Shown: one piece after another, positions 1 through 9,605 of the stretch | Layout: every line of letters begins with the position of its first letter | Position numbering within the stretch: the stretch's first letter is position 1 | Source of the DNA: Acetobacteraceae bacterium | Lineage (GTDB): Bacteria; Pseudomonadota; Alphaproteobacteria; Acetobacterales; Acetobacteraceae | DNA: 25,193 nt | Direction: 5' to 3' | Assembly: GCA_030039695.1 (NCBI GenBank) | Contig: JASHVB010000920.1 | Location: 1 to 25,193 of the forward strand | Program-made: the position numbers and the translations under genes | Notes under the pieces: model-generated | Seen by the model: only the letters and a program-made list of their open reading frames with translations | Database searches by the model: none | What the model was told of the DNA's origin: nothing

Positions 1-440
1 CGACCACCGAACGAAAGCGAGACGTGCTGATCTGCAGCTGATGTGTCAGTTCCATCTTTTGCGTGATATCGAGACCGGTGATAAGGATCTCGAGCACCGC
101 ATCGCCGCCTTCCGTATGTCGGAACGGTTTCAACGACAGGCGCCACCAATGGGTTCCGCCATCCTTCAGATCATAGGCCTGTTCGAGTTCCTGCGCGACG
201 CCGGAGCCGAAGCATTCATGCAGTTTGTCACGAAACTCATGCCGCGCGTAACTCGGCACCAACGCGTCAAGCTCCAGCGGAAATTGATGCGTACCGAACG
301 GCCGCCCGCCCGTCATGTCGAAGAAATTTTTGTTGCACGCCGGCACGATCAGCTGGCCGGACGGATCGGTTCCGACAACGGCGACGCTCGCCGCAATGCC
401 GTCCACAAATTCCTGAAGCCGACCGGACCAGTCAGTCATT
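1..440 (-). CDS. PAS-domain signalling protein, N-terminal part
   Basis: An open frame starts at ATG 440-438, preceded by a good Shine-Dalgarno (GGAGG about 8 nt upstream), and runs without a stop off the left edge, giving 146 residues. Residues about 8-125 read as one PAS domain: a VVGTD start, CNKNFFDMTG in the middle, a WWRLSLKPF strand, and a LITGLDITQK end. The stretch RFRSVV at the edge is the usual opening of a second PAS domain. PAS proteins of this build commonly end in a GGDEF/EAL or histidine kinase output, but that part is not in the window. It is divergent from glgP and lies 3 kb from the cellulose operon, whose synthase needs cyclic di-GMP. A role in c-di-GMP turnover is therefore an attractive inference, not something seen. 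The PAS call is fairly firm; the output domain is unknown. Confidence 0.85.
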
Positions 441-815
441 GTGGCCACCTCCAAGCAGCGGCTCGCTCGATGTCTGGACGGGGGCGCGTCCAACATCGCC
501 GTCGTGAGACGGTGCGGGACCTTTTCAGCCGATGCTGACGATACCCCATACTCTTGCGAGGGAAAACCCATCTTCGATGGAGGCCCCGACGACCCGCGCG
601 TCCGCTTCGACCACCCGCAAGAAACTGCCGCCCCGGTTCTGCGCGGGGCATTCGGTTGTGGCCGAGCGAACCGCCGGAACGGTGGTGGGGTCTGAGCGAA
701 ATGCCGCGCGGCATCCCCTCGGGTGGCTCGCGCGTTTGTTACCGCCATCGCCTCGAACCGACTGTACTCAGGCCGACGATGCGAGGCCGGTTGACGTCTG
801 CAGGAGGAGTCAACA
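441..815. other. Intergenic region between PAS gene and glgP
   Basis: This 375-bp stretch separates two divergent genes and should carry both promoters. Frames in it lack a convincing ribosome site or recognisable protein. I could not pick a clear -35/-10 pair by eye. The only structure noted is the small stem around the glgP ribosome site at its right end. Confidence 0.5.
790..814 (+). promoter_or_regulatory. Short stem enclosing the glgP ribosome site
   Basis: GTTGAC (790-795) and GTCAAC (809-814) are exact inverted repeats. The 13-nt loop between them contains the AGGAGG ribosome site (802-807) of glgP, whose ATG begins at 816. Six base pairs is short. The stem would present the ribosome site in a loop rather than hide it, so an effect on translation is only a possibility. 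Confidence 0.35.
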
Positions 816-3299
816 ATGAACACCGATCTCAACGCTGGTGCGGAGGTTCTGGACCGCTACAGCCACGGTCCTGTGCGGTTGGCCGGGGACGTGACGGGGC
901 TGTTCGAGCAGCATCTCCTGTTTGATGATGCCATTGATCCGACTACCGCTAGCGCGCATCAGAAATTTGACGCTGCAGCGCGATCGGTGCGGGACGCTCT
1001 GGCCCGGCGCTGGGTCCAGACTGAGCGCACCTACGGCCAGCAGAATCCTAAGCGCATTTACTACCTGTCGATGGAATTCCTGATCGGCCGCTCTCTGATC
1101 AACAACATCACCAATCTCGGTCTGCATCCGTATGCGGAACATGCTGGCCAGGAGGTGAATCTCGACTGGCTTGGGCTGGCCGAGCAAGAGCCGGATGCAG
1201 GTCTCGGAAATGGCGGCCTGGGACGCTTGGCAGCCTGTTTCCTCGATTCGATGGCGACGATGCAGCTTCCGGCAATGGGATACGGCCTGCGCTACGAGTT
1301 TGGTATGTTCAGGCAAACGATAGAAAATGGCTGGCAAGTCGAGCATCCGGACAACTGGCTACGCCGTCCGGACCCGTGGGAGGTGCCGCGCTTCAGCGAG
1401 CGCGTACATATCACACTCGGCAGCAGTTTTGAGATGCATGAGGGAAGCCTGCAGGTCGTGCCTGGCCGCCCCTCCACCCTGGTCGGGGTGCCATTCGACC
1501 GCCCCATCATCGGTTTCGGCGGCAAGACGATCAACAGCTTGCGGCTGTGGCACTCGGCGTCGCCGGATTACTTCGATTTTCAGGAGTTCAGCCACGGCGA
1601 TTTCGTCAGAGCGTTGACCGGCCGCCTGGCGGCCCGTACGGTGACCCGCGTTCTCTATCCGGATGATTCTACCGAGGTCGGGCAAGCGTTGCGCTTCATT
1701 CAGGAGTACTTCCTGGTGGCGTGCTCGCTCGCGGATCTGGTGCGGCGATTTCGGCGCAGCAATTCGGATTGGAGCAGGCTGCCTGACAAAGTCGCGATCC
1801 AGCTCAACGACACGCACCCGACGTTGGCGGTTCCAGAACTGATGCGCATCCTGCTCGATGAGGCGGGGCTCGGATGGGACGAGGCCTGGGACCTCACCCA
1901 GCGGACTCTGGCCTATACGAACCACACGCTGTTGCCGGAAGCCCTCGAGAAGTGGCCGCTGCACTACTTTGAGCAACTGTTGCCGCGTCAGCTCGAGATT
2001 ATCTTCGAGATCAATCGGCGTTTTCTCGCCGCGGTCCGCGTCCGCTATCCAAACGACGAGGCGCGTGCGGCGCGTGTCAGCCTGATCGAGGAGGGACCAG
2101 AGAAGAAGGTCCGGATGGCTCATTTGGCAATCGTCGGCTCACATAGCACCAACGGTGTGGCAGCGATTCATTCTCAGCTGCTGCGCACGAACACCGTCAA
2201 GGACCTGGCCGAGATTTTCCCGGAGCGATTCAACAACAAAACCAATGGCGTCACGCCGCGACGCTGGCTGTTGGTGGCAAATCCCGGGCTGGCCGGCGTT
2301 ATCTCCGCTGCGATTGGCGACGCGTGGACGACCGACTTCGACCAGATCGCGAGGCTGAAGCCGCTTGCCAACGAGCGTGATTTCCTGGAGGCTTTCCGCA
2401 AGGCGAAACATCGCGCCAAGACGCGCTTTGCCGACTGGCTAAAGGCGACATCGGATCAAGCAGTCGATCTCGAAAGCATCTTCGACTGTCAGGTCAAGCG
2501 AATCCATGAATACAAGCGGCAAATGCTCAACGCGTTGCGAATCGTGGTTCTCTACAACAGGCTGAGGGCGCAGCCAGACCTCGAGATGACGCCGCGCACG
2601 TTCTTCTTCGCCGGAAAGGCGGCACCTGCCTACCGCCGTGCCAAGCTCATTATCAAGTTCCTCAACAACCTCGCTGGCACGATCGATGGCGATCCCATGG
2701 TCCGTGGACGACTGAAAGTCGTTTTTCTGCCTGAGTATTGCGTTTCGCTGGCGGAGCGGCTGATCCCGGCCGCGGACGTGTCGAACCAGATTTCGACCAG
2801 TGGCTACGAGGCCAGTGGCACCAGCAACATGAAATTCATGATGAACGGCGCACTGACCGTGGGCACGCGGGATGGGGCAACAATCGAAATGGCGGCCGAG
2901 GCTGGTGAAGAGAACTTCTTTCTTTTCGGGTTGAGCGCCCAGGAGGTCGCTGAAAGCCGCGGGTGGTACAGCCCGTATTGGCACTATCAGAATGACCCGG
3001 AAGCCAGGTCCGCTCTGGACCTGATATCCAGCAATTATTTCAGCCGTAATGAGCCCGACGTCTTTCGGCCACTGACCGATGCCTTGCTTGCCCAGGGTGA
3101 TATCTACATGCATCTCGCCGACTTGAAATCGTATCTGGAGGCGGATAGCGCGGTCTGCGCGCTGTACACCGATCGCGACGCATGGGCCCGCAAGGCAATT
3201 CTCAACATCGCCGCGTCGGGCCCGTTTTCCAGCGACCGTACGATTTCGCGCTACGCGACCGAGATCTGGAAGGCCGTGCCATGTCCGGTGCCGGGCTAG
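816..3299 (+). CDS. glgP: Glycogen/alpha-glucan phosphorylase
   Basis: The 827-residue product has the normal length of GT35 phosphorylases, which release glucose-1-phosphate from alpha-1,4-glucans with pyridoxal phosphate. Family blocks are visible in order: YLSMEFLIGRSL near residue 85, GLGNGGLGRLAACFLDS near 130, QLNDTHPT near 330, the RIHEYKRQ block near 565, and the cofactor site EASGTSNMKF with the PLP lysine at about K673. ATG 816 is chosen because AGGAGG lies 8 nt upstream. The gene stands alone, divergent from a PAS protein and converging on bcsC with only 23 bp between the stops. Its nearness to the cellulose operon suggests glucose units are moved between storage glucan and cellulose, but that link is inferred. 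No other glycogen genes are in the window. Confidence 0.97.
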   Translation: MNTDLNAGAEVLDRYSHGPVRLAGDVTGLFEQHLLFDDAIDPTTASAHQKFDAAARSVRDALARRWVQTERTYGQQNPKRIYYLSMEFLIGRSLINNITNLGLHPYAEHAGQEVNLDWLGLAEQEPDAGLGNGGLGRLAACFLDSMATMQLPAMGYGLRYEFGMFRQTIENGWQVEHPDNWLRRPDPWEVPRFSERVHITLGSSFEMHEGSLQVVPGRPSTLVGVPFDRPIIGFGGKTINSLRLWHSASPDYFDFQEFSHGDFVRALTGRLAARTVTRVLYPDDSTEVGQALRFIQEYFLVACSLADLVRRFRRSNSDWSRLPDKVAIQLNDTHPTLAVPELMRILLDEAGLGWDEAWDLTQRTLAYTNHTLLPEALEKWPLHYFEQLLPRQLEIIFEINRRFLAAVRVRYPNDEARAARVSLIEEGPEKKVRMAHLAIVGSHSTNGVAAIHSQLLRTNTVKDLAEIFPERFNNKTNGVTPRRWLLVANPGLAGVISAAIGDAWTTDFDQIARLKPLANERDFLEAFRKAKHRAKTRFADWLKATSDQAVDLESIFDCQVKRIHEYKRQMLNALRIVVLYNRLRAQPDLEMTPRTFFFAGKAAPAYRRAKLIIKFLNNLAGTIDGDPMVRGRLKVVFLPEYCVSLAERLIPAADVSNQISTSGYEASGTSNMKFMMNGALTVGTRDGATIEMAAEAGEENFFLFGLSAQEVAESRGWYSPYWHYQNDPEARSALDLISSNYFSRNEPDVFRPLTDALLAQGDIYMHLADLKSYLEADSAVCALYTDRDAWARKAILNIAASGPFSSDRTISRYATEIWKAVPCPVPG

Positions 3300-3322
3300 C
3301 CGCAGGACGGGCCTGGGGACTG

Positions 3323-6166
3323 CTACCTCCACACGTCGAAGGGCCTGAATGTGCTATCAGGCAGATCGGTACTGAAGACGCCCCGGCGGGCGTCGAATGG
3401 CACGCTGAGAAACGCGCCGGCGACGAAACCCTTGTAACCCGGCGCATTGGAATAACCCATGAACCCCGACAGGATGAGATGATCCGAGAGCAGAACGCTG
3501 CCGCGCAGTTGGGTATCCGCGTCGACACCCGAGAACCTCGTTCCGGCAAAAGCGAGCGATGAGTTCGACAGCGGGTACTCGGGCGAAGCTGCTTCTGACA
3601 CATTGCCGTAGGCAAGCGATTGCTTGGCTTCGACTTGCCATCGCCGCCCTTCGGCGGTCAGGATATCGAGCAAAACACCTTCGCGCGTGTCTGAGTCCGG
3701 ACTGTAATAGCCACCTTGGCCGAAGGTGAAGAAATCGAGATTACGCTCATAATGAACGAACGAGACGAATGGGCCAACCCTCAGGTGATCGAATCCCTCA
3801 GGCCGGAAGTCGTAAGCGACGTCCAACCGGAGCGAAACTCGGTCATTGCTCGCCACGTCGTCACCGACAAGATGGGCGCCCTCACCGGTAAAGGACACGC
3901 TGACCCGGTCCGCCGGAAGATAGATCGCTTGCAGCGATCCGCCCATGTCCATGACTCGTCCCCAGGCCGCTCCGGTTACCGGGTCGTGCATCCCGCCGTA
4001 AGACAACAGGCTGTTCGTCACGTCCTGCGCAAAGACGCGACCGCTCAGGATGACAGGATCCATATAGTGGGTCACTGACAGGCTCGCCGTTGGCAAGGGA
4101 CTGACCGCGGCATTCAGCGGCGTCAGTCCGAGTCGGGCGCTGGTGGTCCAGCCAGGCGTCTCCCAACTCAGGCTCAATTCCGGCTGAATGATGCCGGCCC
4201 CGGTTGTCGGTGCCTCCTGATCCGGACGCGGCCGCAGGCCGATCAACGCATCCGGCGGAGGCGTTCCGATGTCGATGCCGGCGCCGGTCAACGACACACC
4301 GATGCGGACCGGTCCTGCCATGCCCTCTGCGAAAATTCGCCCCGCCAGGGCGTTGAAGCGGTCCTGGCCAGGTGCGCCGCTGATCAGCGCTGTCTCCATG
4401 CCGGTGCCGACCAACCAGCCCGGCCGGCCAGAGAGACTGGGGTTGGGTGAGGGGCCTGTTGCCGCAAGATCGAACTGCTTGCGGTACCAGGCCGTGTCCG
4501 CATCCTCAGCCGCGACAATGTTGCCGAGGACCGTGTCGCCGGCCGCGACACGGTCGGCCAGCAGCTGCGGCTGTCCGGAGGCCCGCAAGCTCAGTGCCAA
4601 GCCCTGCGCCAAATCCGGGGTATGATTCTGATCGTATAGCGCGGCGAATATGTCCGCGGCCTTCTTCGGGTCGCCGGTATGGTATGCGCTCCAGGCTGTC
4701 AGCACTCGGGCGCCGCTCCGATCGGGTGCAATCTCGGCCAACTGGTCGCCGAGCTTTTCCGCCTCGGCATAGTTGCCAGCTCTGTAGGCGGCGAGTTGCT
4801 GGTTGGCGATCACATCGGCGCAGGCTTGCGTCAGACGTTGTGACAAGGAGCGGTGCCCGCACGCCACCGTGCTGGCCTCAGCTTCATGACCGGCGGCGCG
4901 CGCCGCCAGGACGCGTCCAAAGATCGCGTTCTCCGTCGGGCTTGCCTGCGTGAATGCAGTAAGAGCGTCCTGTGGTCTGTGGTGATCGAGCAATCGCCAG
5001 CCAACGGTTTCCCAAGCATCGCGCCTGCCGAGCTCGACGGCGCGCTGCACGTTCCCGATGATTTCGCTCATCGGTGCACCCCGATCGACCTCGTTCAGTG
5101 CCTGGGTCAAGGATACGTCGGCAGGTGGCGTAGCTGGCACCCGCGCCGGCCGGATCGGCGCCGCGGCGGGCGGGTTCTTGGGGGGCGGGGTCTTGCTGGC
5201 CACCGCGGCGCCGCGAGCGGCTTGCAGCGAGCGGTCGAGACCTGCCTGCGCCGACGCTCCGCCGCCCCAGGAGACGGCGGTGGAAAACCATTGTGCGGCT
5301 TTTGTCGCGTTTCCGCTGTTGAGATAATGCCAGCCTAAGGCGATTGCGGCTCCCGCGTTTCGCGTGGTGTTGGCTATCGCCTCAGCATCGGCAAGCTCGG
5401 TATCCGTCGGATGGCCCGCCGCGAGTGCAGCGAGCGACGTCTGTAACCTTACCCCGTCGAGAACCTGGCGTACCGATTGCGGCCACGGTTGTTGGGCGAG
5501 CGACGTGGCGGTCGCCATCTGGCTCGCCGGCGGAAGACCGTGCAGATAGCGGTCCATCGATCCGGCGGCGACGCCAGAATTGGCACAGTGCTGCGCCATG
5601 TCCAGCAACGTCTGTCTGTCGCCGATGCCGGGAGACTGGGCGATGCTCCAGGCGAGATCGGGATGCGCGCAACGGTCGAACGAGCCGATTGATCTCGCGA
5701 GCCGGCGCATTGCGTCCGTATTGCCCTGTGCTTTGGCTGCGTCGAACTCCGCAGACCGCAATGCGAAGATGAGGTCAGCGGGCGGCTTCCATCGCGGATG
5801 AGCGTGGCTGAGACGAGTGAACTCGGCCTCCGCGCCTTTCAGATCGTGCAAATGCAAACGGTACCAGATGCCGGTCGTGTCGACATTCTCTTGAACACCG
5901 GCGGGGGGAACGGTCACTGAGGGTTGCAGGGGCTCCTGTTGCTGGCGTGTCGTGGTGCCTTGCTCAGGTCGTGTCGTGACGTTGGGACCCGTCTGCGGGT
6001 GTTCCACGATGACGCCGGGAGCCTGCTGTTGTTGCAGCGTCTGCTGCGCCAACGTCGTCTGAGGAATGAAACCGAGCACGAGCCCGCCGATGGCACTCCC
6101 CAGAGATCGACATAAGCCTTTCGGCCCTCCCGCCGCGGCGCGACCGGCTCGTCCGATCCGCCTCAT
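3323..6166 (-). CDS. bcsC: Cellulose synthase outer-membrane subunit BcsC (short form)
   Basis: BcsC carries the nascent glucan across the periplasm and out through an outer-membrane beta-barrel. The 947-residue product starts with a signal peptide (hydrophobic stretch about 24-40, ending LAQQ), then a Gln/Pro-rich linker, then helical TPR-like repeats (about 95-600). Its C-terminal third matches the BCSC_C barrel, including FFTFGQGGYYSP and the motif VTNSLLSYGGMHDPVTGAAWG. It is shorter than the roughly 1,150-1,300 residues usual for BcsC, so it should have fewer TPR units. It is last in the operon; its ATG overlaps the bcsZ stop by 4 bp, indicating translational coupling. No clear terminator hairpin lies between it and the convergent glgP. 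The barrel signature makes the call firm. Confidence 0.94.
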   Translation of the reverse strand: MRRIGRAGRAAAGGPKGLCRSLGSAIGGLVLGFIPQTTLAQQTLQQQQAPGVIVEHPQTGPNVTTRPEQGTTTRQQQEPLQPSVTVPPAGVQENVDTTGIWYRLHLHDLKGAEAEFTRLSHAHPRWKPPADLIFALRSAEFDAAKAQGNTDAMRRLARSIGSFDRCAHPDLAWSIAQSPGIGDRQTLLDMAQHCANSGVAAGSMDRYLHGLPPASQMATATSLAQQPWPQSVRQVLDGVRLQTSLAALAAGHPTDTELADAEAIANTTRNAGAAIALGWHYLNSGNATKAAQWFSTAVSWGGGASAQAGLDRSLQAARGAAVASKTPPPKNPPAAAPIRPARVPATPPADVSLTQALNEVDRGAPMSEIIGNVQRAVELGRRDAWETVGWRLLDHHRPQDALTAFTQASPTENAIFGRVLAARAAGHEAEASTVACGHRSLSQRLTQACADVIANQQLAAYRAGNYAEAEKLGDQLAEIAPDRSGARVLTAWSAYHTGDPKKAADIFAALYDQNHTPDLAQGLALSLRASGQPQLLADRVAAGDTVLGNIVAAEDADTAWYRKQFDLAATGPSPNPSLSGRPGWLVGTGMETALISGAPGQDRFNALAGRIFAEGMAGPVRIGVSLTGAGIDIGTPPPDALIGLRPRPDQEAPTTGAGIIQPELSLSWETPGWTTSARLGLTPLNAAVSPLPTASLSVTHYMDPVILSGRVFAQDVTNSLLSYGGMHDPVTGAAWGRVMDMGGSLQAIYLPADRVSVSFTGEGAHLVGDDVASNDRVSLRLDVAYDFRPEGFDHLRVGPFVSFVHYERNLDFFTFGQGGYYSPDSDTREGVLLDILTAEGRRWQVEAKQSLAYGNVSEAASPEYPLSNSSLAFAGTRFSGVDADTQLRGSVLLSDHLILSGFMGYSNAPGYKGFVAGAFLSVPFDARRGVFSTDLPDSTFRPFDVWR

Positions 6167-7242
6167 TCGCCGATCTCAGTCGCGGCGATTCGTGCAAGGA
6201 GAGATAGACTCCACGAGTAGTAGCCATCGTTCGCACCGGGCACGGGCAATCCGGCCGTTGTGCCGCCGGCTGTGCCGCTCGCCCGCTCGGTTACCTGTGC
6301 GATCGAGGCTACACCGGTCGACCAGGCATAGGGAGCGACAGCATTTGTCTTGAGATCGACCCAGGCTGGCACGCCATTCGGATGGGGAGCCGACCAGAAT
6401 GAAATGAATGGCTCCAGTAAGTTTTTGTCCGTAATTCCGCCCCAGACAAGGTAGAGAGGGATACGCACGGCGTCGAAGCTGTAGCGAGGCGGGAACTTAT
6501 CGGCGGGGCCCGTCGCGCCTTTCCCGATGTGCAGCCAGTCTGGCGGCAGGTGCCACGCGCCGAAACGGGCCTCGCGCAGCAGCGCCATGCCGGTCGCAGA
6601 GAGCTGGTGCCAGAGCGGATTCTGGAATGCCGCCGCGAAGGCGTTGAAGGCGGGGAACACCCAGTAGGATAGGTTGATCACGACACCGGATTGATCGGAA
6701 AAGCCATCGGCGGCGGGCAACAGCAGCGTATCTTTTCCGAGGCGAATAATCACCTTGTCCGAGATCGACGTGGCGATATCGCGCGCCGCGGCCAGATAGT
6801 CCGCTTGCGCCCAGGTCTTGGCAGCGCGTAACAACGCCCAGGCGATCAGAATGTCGCCATCGGAGGCATTGTTCTTGTCAAGAACGCAATCGCCCTGCGA
6901 ACCGCAAGCGCCGAACTTCCAGGAAAGCAAGCCGTCTGGTCGGCGCAGATGACTCTGGGTCCATCGCCAGAGCTGGTCAAAACGCGCGCGGTCACCTGCG
7001 GCCTCGGCGAGCAACATGCCGTAGCCGAGCCCTTCGGTGTGCGTGATCCCCTTGGGGTCGTTATCCCTGTCGATCACGCGTCCGTCCGCGGTGACGAAAC
7101 GCGCGCGGTATTGCTCCCAAAGCTGCGGGTCGAGTTCCACGGATTTATGCTTGCCGAAGAGGAACGAGAACCACTCGCCGGCGAGTGCCGGCTTCATGCC
7201 GCCCAGAAGAATGCCCAGAACGATCAGATGTCGGCGGCTCAT
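6163..7242 (-). CDS. bcsZ: Periplasmic endo-1,4-beta-glucanase BcsZ (GH8)
   Basis: This 359-residue protein is the family 8 glycoside hydrolase of cellulose operons, which trims misfolded cellulose in the periplasm. A signal peptide ends near residue 21 (PALA/GEW). Catalytic blocks are intact: ITHTEGLGYGMLLAE with the likely acid E70, NNASDGDILIAWAL with D128, and PPRYSFDAVRIPLYL with D257. Length is typical. The start overlaps the bcsB stop by 4 bp, and the stop overlaps the bcsC start by 4 bp, so it is translated as part of one coupled message. The order A-B-Z-C resembles the enterobacterial arrangement rather than that of Komagataeibacter, where the glucanase gene lies upstream of bcsA. 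Confidence 0.96.
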   Translation of the reverse strand: MSRRHLIVLGILLGGMKPALAGEWFSFLFGKHKSVELDPQLWEQYRARFVTADGRVIDRDNDPKGITHTEGLGYGMLLAEAAGDRARFDQLWRWTQSHLRRPDGLLSWKFGACGSQGDCVLDKNNASDGDILIAWALLRAAKTWAQADYLAAARDIATSISDKVIIRLGKDTLLLPAADGFSDQSGVVINLSYWVFPAFNAFAAAFQNPLWHQLSATGMALLREARFGAWHLPPDWLHIGKGATGPADKFPPRYSFDAVRIPLYLVWGGITDKNLLEPFISFWSAPHPNGVPAWVDLKTNAVAPYAWSTGVASIAQVTERASGTAGGTTAGLPVPGANDGYYSWSLSLLARIAATEIGE

Positions 7243-9605
7243 GCCTGCCCTTTATCCAAATCCCTTTTGCGACGCCGGAGCAGGATGAAGGCAGCCGCGG
7301 TCGCGAGCGCCGCAGCAATTGCGGCTGCCGCGATCCAGGGCAACGGGTTGTTCGAAACCGCGAGCCTGAGTAGAAGCCATGGATCCTTGCTACCCACCTC
7401 ATACCGCTGGGCAACCTCCATCGTGAACACCGGCGCAGTCGGTTCTCGCCAGGCGACAAGATCGCCCTTCAGCTGCGACCACACTTCCGGTTGCACCAGC
7501 GCCTGGACACGATCAGCAATCCGCGCATCGGTATCGGCAGTGACGACCATCAGCGTGTCCCTTGCCGCGCCGTGCGGGTTGCGCAGCTCGAACCCCACGC
7601 CGAGATCGCCAAGCGCGGTGCGCTGGGTCAGGCTTTGCTGTGGCGGAAATGGGATCGCGCGCGAGGTCTGGCCGAATAAAGCCGACCACAGGTTGCCGAC
7701 GGTGAGATGCGGCTGGCTGCTGACTGTGCGCAGATCCTCCAGCGCTCGGTAGGGCCACCGTTTTGTCCTGGCGATGGCCGCTGCCAGGTTGCCGTAGTAA
7801 TCGCTCGAGAGGCGATCGGCTGTCGCCAGGACGATCGCCTGTCCTGTGATTTTATCCGGAACGCCAACAACAACCCGCCAGCCGCTGACCGGGCCTTGAA
7901 CGGTCTGCGCTAGTTTGCCGATCAGCGTGAGTGCGCTTCCCTCGAGGGCGGCGGAGTCGATATAGATCGTGCCGGCTGCGTTGCCGTCATTCGATACAAA
8001 CGGAAAACCGGCAGCGGTGAACCGGGCCAAGTCCGGCAGCATTGCGGCATGACCCGCATCCGGCAGGTGGATAGTCGACGTTCCGAAGATCTGAGCGAAG
8101 ATCTCATCGGCCTGTTGACTCGTGCATGCGGCCCCCACCCTGTAGGGATGGGTAGCGAGCTGGAAATCGAGCGTGTTCATTCCGGGCCGGAGCAGTTCGA
8201 CAGGAATGTGCAGGCGGTAGTTAGTGAATCGCGTGCCGGCGGTGTTGTCGAAGAAAATGCCCTGGACAAACTGGCCATTGACGAGAACGTTCATGGCCGA
8301 GCCCGCCCCCATGGCCGCGCTGTAGGCGAAATCCAGCGAGAGGTCCGCCTTGGCGTTCTCTTGCGTGTAGAAGTCTGCAGCGAGCGGCAGCGGCACCGAG
8401 ACGCGATGGATGCCAGCACCGCTAAGGGTCGCCGTGCTGGTGCCAAGCTCATCGAAGGAGTAGGTGGTGCCTGGCCGCACGACGCTTCTGCCGGTCAGCG
8501 GCATCGCCTGCGTCGGATTTTGTCCTGGCGGGAACAGAGCTTGCGTATCCGGTGTGAGGTGATCCTGAAGTACCGCAAGATCATGCGCTGCAGTAATGAC
8601 TTCGTCCGGCGTGCGGCCTGTGATGACAAGCCGGGCCCGACCGCCGCCGATGTTGTCGAGAAAAACGTCCGGACCGCCAATTGCCGGCAGCTCATCCTTC
8701 GGAAGTACCCCCGCCAAGTCGCCGGGCGTCCCGACCAGGACATGCAGAACGTCTGCCGGTGCCGAACTGGGCAGGTAGGAAAGGCCGCTCTGCGCGCCTT
8801 CGGTCCATGGCGTTGCTTCGATCGTCAGAGGTGCGTAGCGGCGGCGCAAGGCCAGGGCTTGAGCAACATACGGCAAGGCATCACTGCGCAGTCGATCCGC
8901 CGTGGTCGCTGGGGCGGTCAGCAAAAGAACGCGCGATTGACCACCGAGACCAGGTGAAAGGATCGCGTCCAGATCCGACAGCAGATATGGGGTCTGCCGC
9001 GATGCGACTTTATAATGTAGCCGGGAATGGAACAAGTCGATCTCGGTCCAAAGTTCCGGCGCGTTCGGATCTTCGCACTGGTCGGTGTAGTGTTGAGAGA
9101 CGTCGACCGTGAGATTGTTGTAACCGGGGTGCCACAACTCGGCCGGAAGATCGACCGTGACTACACCGACCGGCTGCGCCGGATCGAGGTGGACTTGCGC
9201 AAGTGTTGCGTCGTTCAGGCGTATGGACATCACCGAGCGCCCGGGCAGTAATGCGATCGAGTTGGTATAGTGCAATTCGACGGATGCCTGTTGGAGGACA
9301 ACGCTGCCCGCGAGCGGAATGGAAAGATTGAACGACGCCGTACCGCCTGTCAGCCGTACCGGTCCGGGCTGCGGGTAGAGGTGGGACAGCGCAATCGAAC
9401 CCTGCGGGCGCGCAATTGGATCGGCGAACGGCAGATCGTCAGTCGCCACATTGGCCGAGGTCCGCGTTCCGTCCGCCGTTCGACCGGCAGGAACGGACTG
9501 GGCCAAGCCCGCCAAAGGCCAGTAGACGACGGCACACAAAAATCCCAACAACAGGTACGTGGCTATGCGCAAAACACGTACCGTAGCAGCTTCAGGTTTT
9601 GCCAT
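7239..9605 (-). CDS. bcsB: Cellulose synthase regulatory/periplasmic subunit BcsB
   Basis: BcsB is the periplasmic partner of BcsA, guiding the growing glucan and anchoring to the complex through a C-terminal helix. The 788-residue product shows an N-terminal membrane/signal segment (about 13-36), the family block CEDPNAPELWTEID starting at C177, two jelly-roll and flavodoxin-like halves typical of the family, and a C-terminal transmembrane helix at about 757-776 followed by a basic RRRKR tail. It overlaps the end of bcsA by 14 bp and bcsZ by 4 bp. The ATG at 9605 gives the correct signal segment. Nothing appears truncated. Confidence 0.97.
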   Translation of the reverse strand: MAKPEAATVRVLRIATYLLLGFLCAVVYWPLAGLAQSVPAGRTADGTRTSANVATDDLPFADPIARPQGSIALSHLYPQPGPVRLTGGTASFNLSIPLAGSVVLQQASVELHYTNSIALLPGRSVMSIRLNDATLAQVHLDPAQPVGVVTVDLPAELWHPGYNNLTVDVSQHYTDQCEDPNAPELWTEIDLFHSRLHYKVASRQTPYLLSDLDAILSPGLGGQSRVLLLTAPATTADRLRSDALPYVAQALALRRRYAPLTIEATPWTEGAQSGLSYLPSSAPADVLHVLVGTPGDLAGVLPKDELPAIGGPDVFLDNIGGGRARLVITGRTPDEVITAAHDLAVLQDHLTPDTQALFPPGQNPTQAMPLTGRSVVRPGTTYSFDELGTSTATLSGAGIHRVSVPLPLAADFYTQENAKADLSLDFAYSAAMGAGSAMNVLVNGQFVQGIFFDNTAGTRFTNYRLHIPVELLRPGMNTLDFQLATHPYRVGAACTSQQADEIFAQIFGTSTIHLPDAGHAAMLPDLARFTAAGFPFVSNDGNAAGTIYIDSAALEGSALTLIGKLAQTVQGPVSGWRVVVGVPDKITGQAIVLATADRLSSDYYGNLAAAIARTKRWPYRALEDLRTVSSQPHLTVGNLWSALFGQTSRAIPFPPQQSLTQRTALGDLGVGFELRNPHGAARDTLMVVTADTDARIADRVQALVQPEVWSQLKGDLVAWREPTAPVFTMEVAQRYEVGSKDPWLLLRLAVSNNPLPWIAAAAIAAALATAAAFILLRRRKRDLDKGQA

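Noticed and set aside
2439..3332. Long minus-strand open frame opposite glgP
   Set aside because: It is the complement of a firmly identified gene, with His/Arg-rich sequence and no domain; such shadows are common in GC-rich DNA.
8049..8957. 302-codon plus-strand frame opposite bcsB
   Set aside because: Antisense to intact bcsB, basic low-order sequence, no ribosome site or recognised fold.
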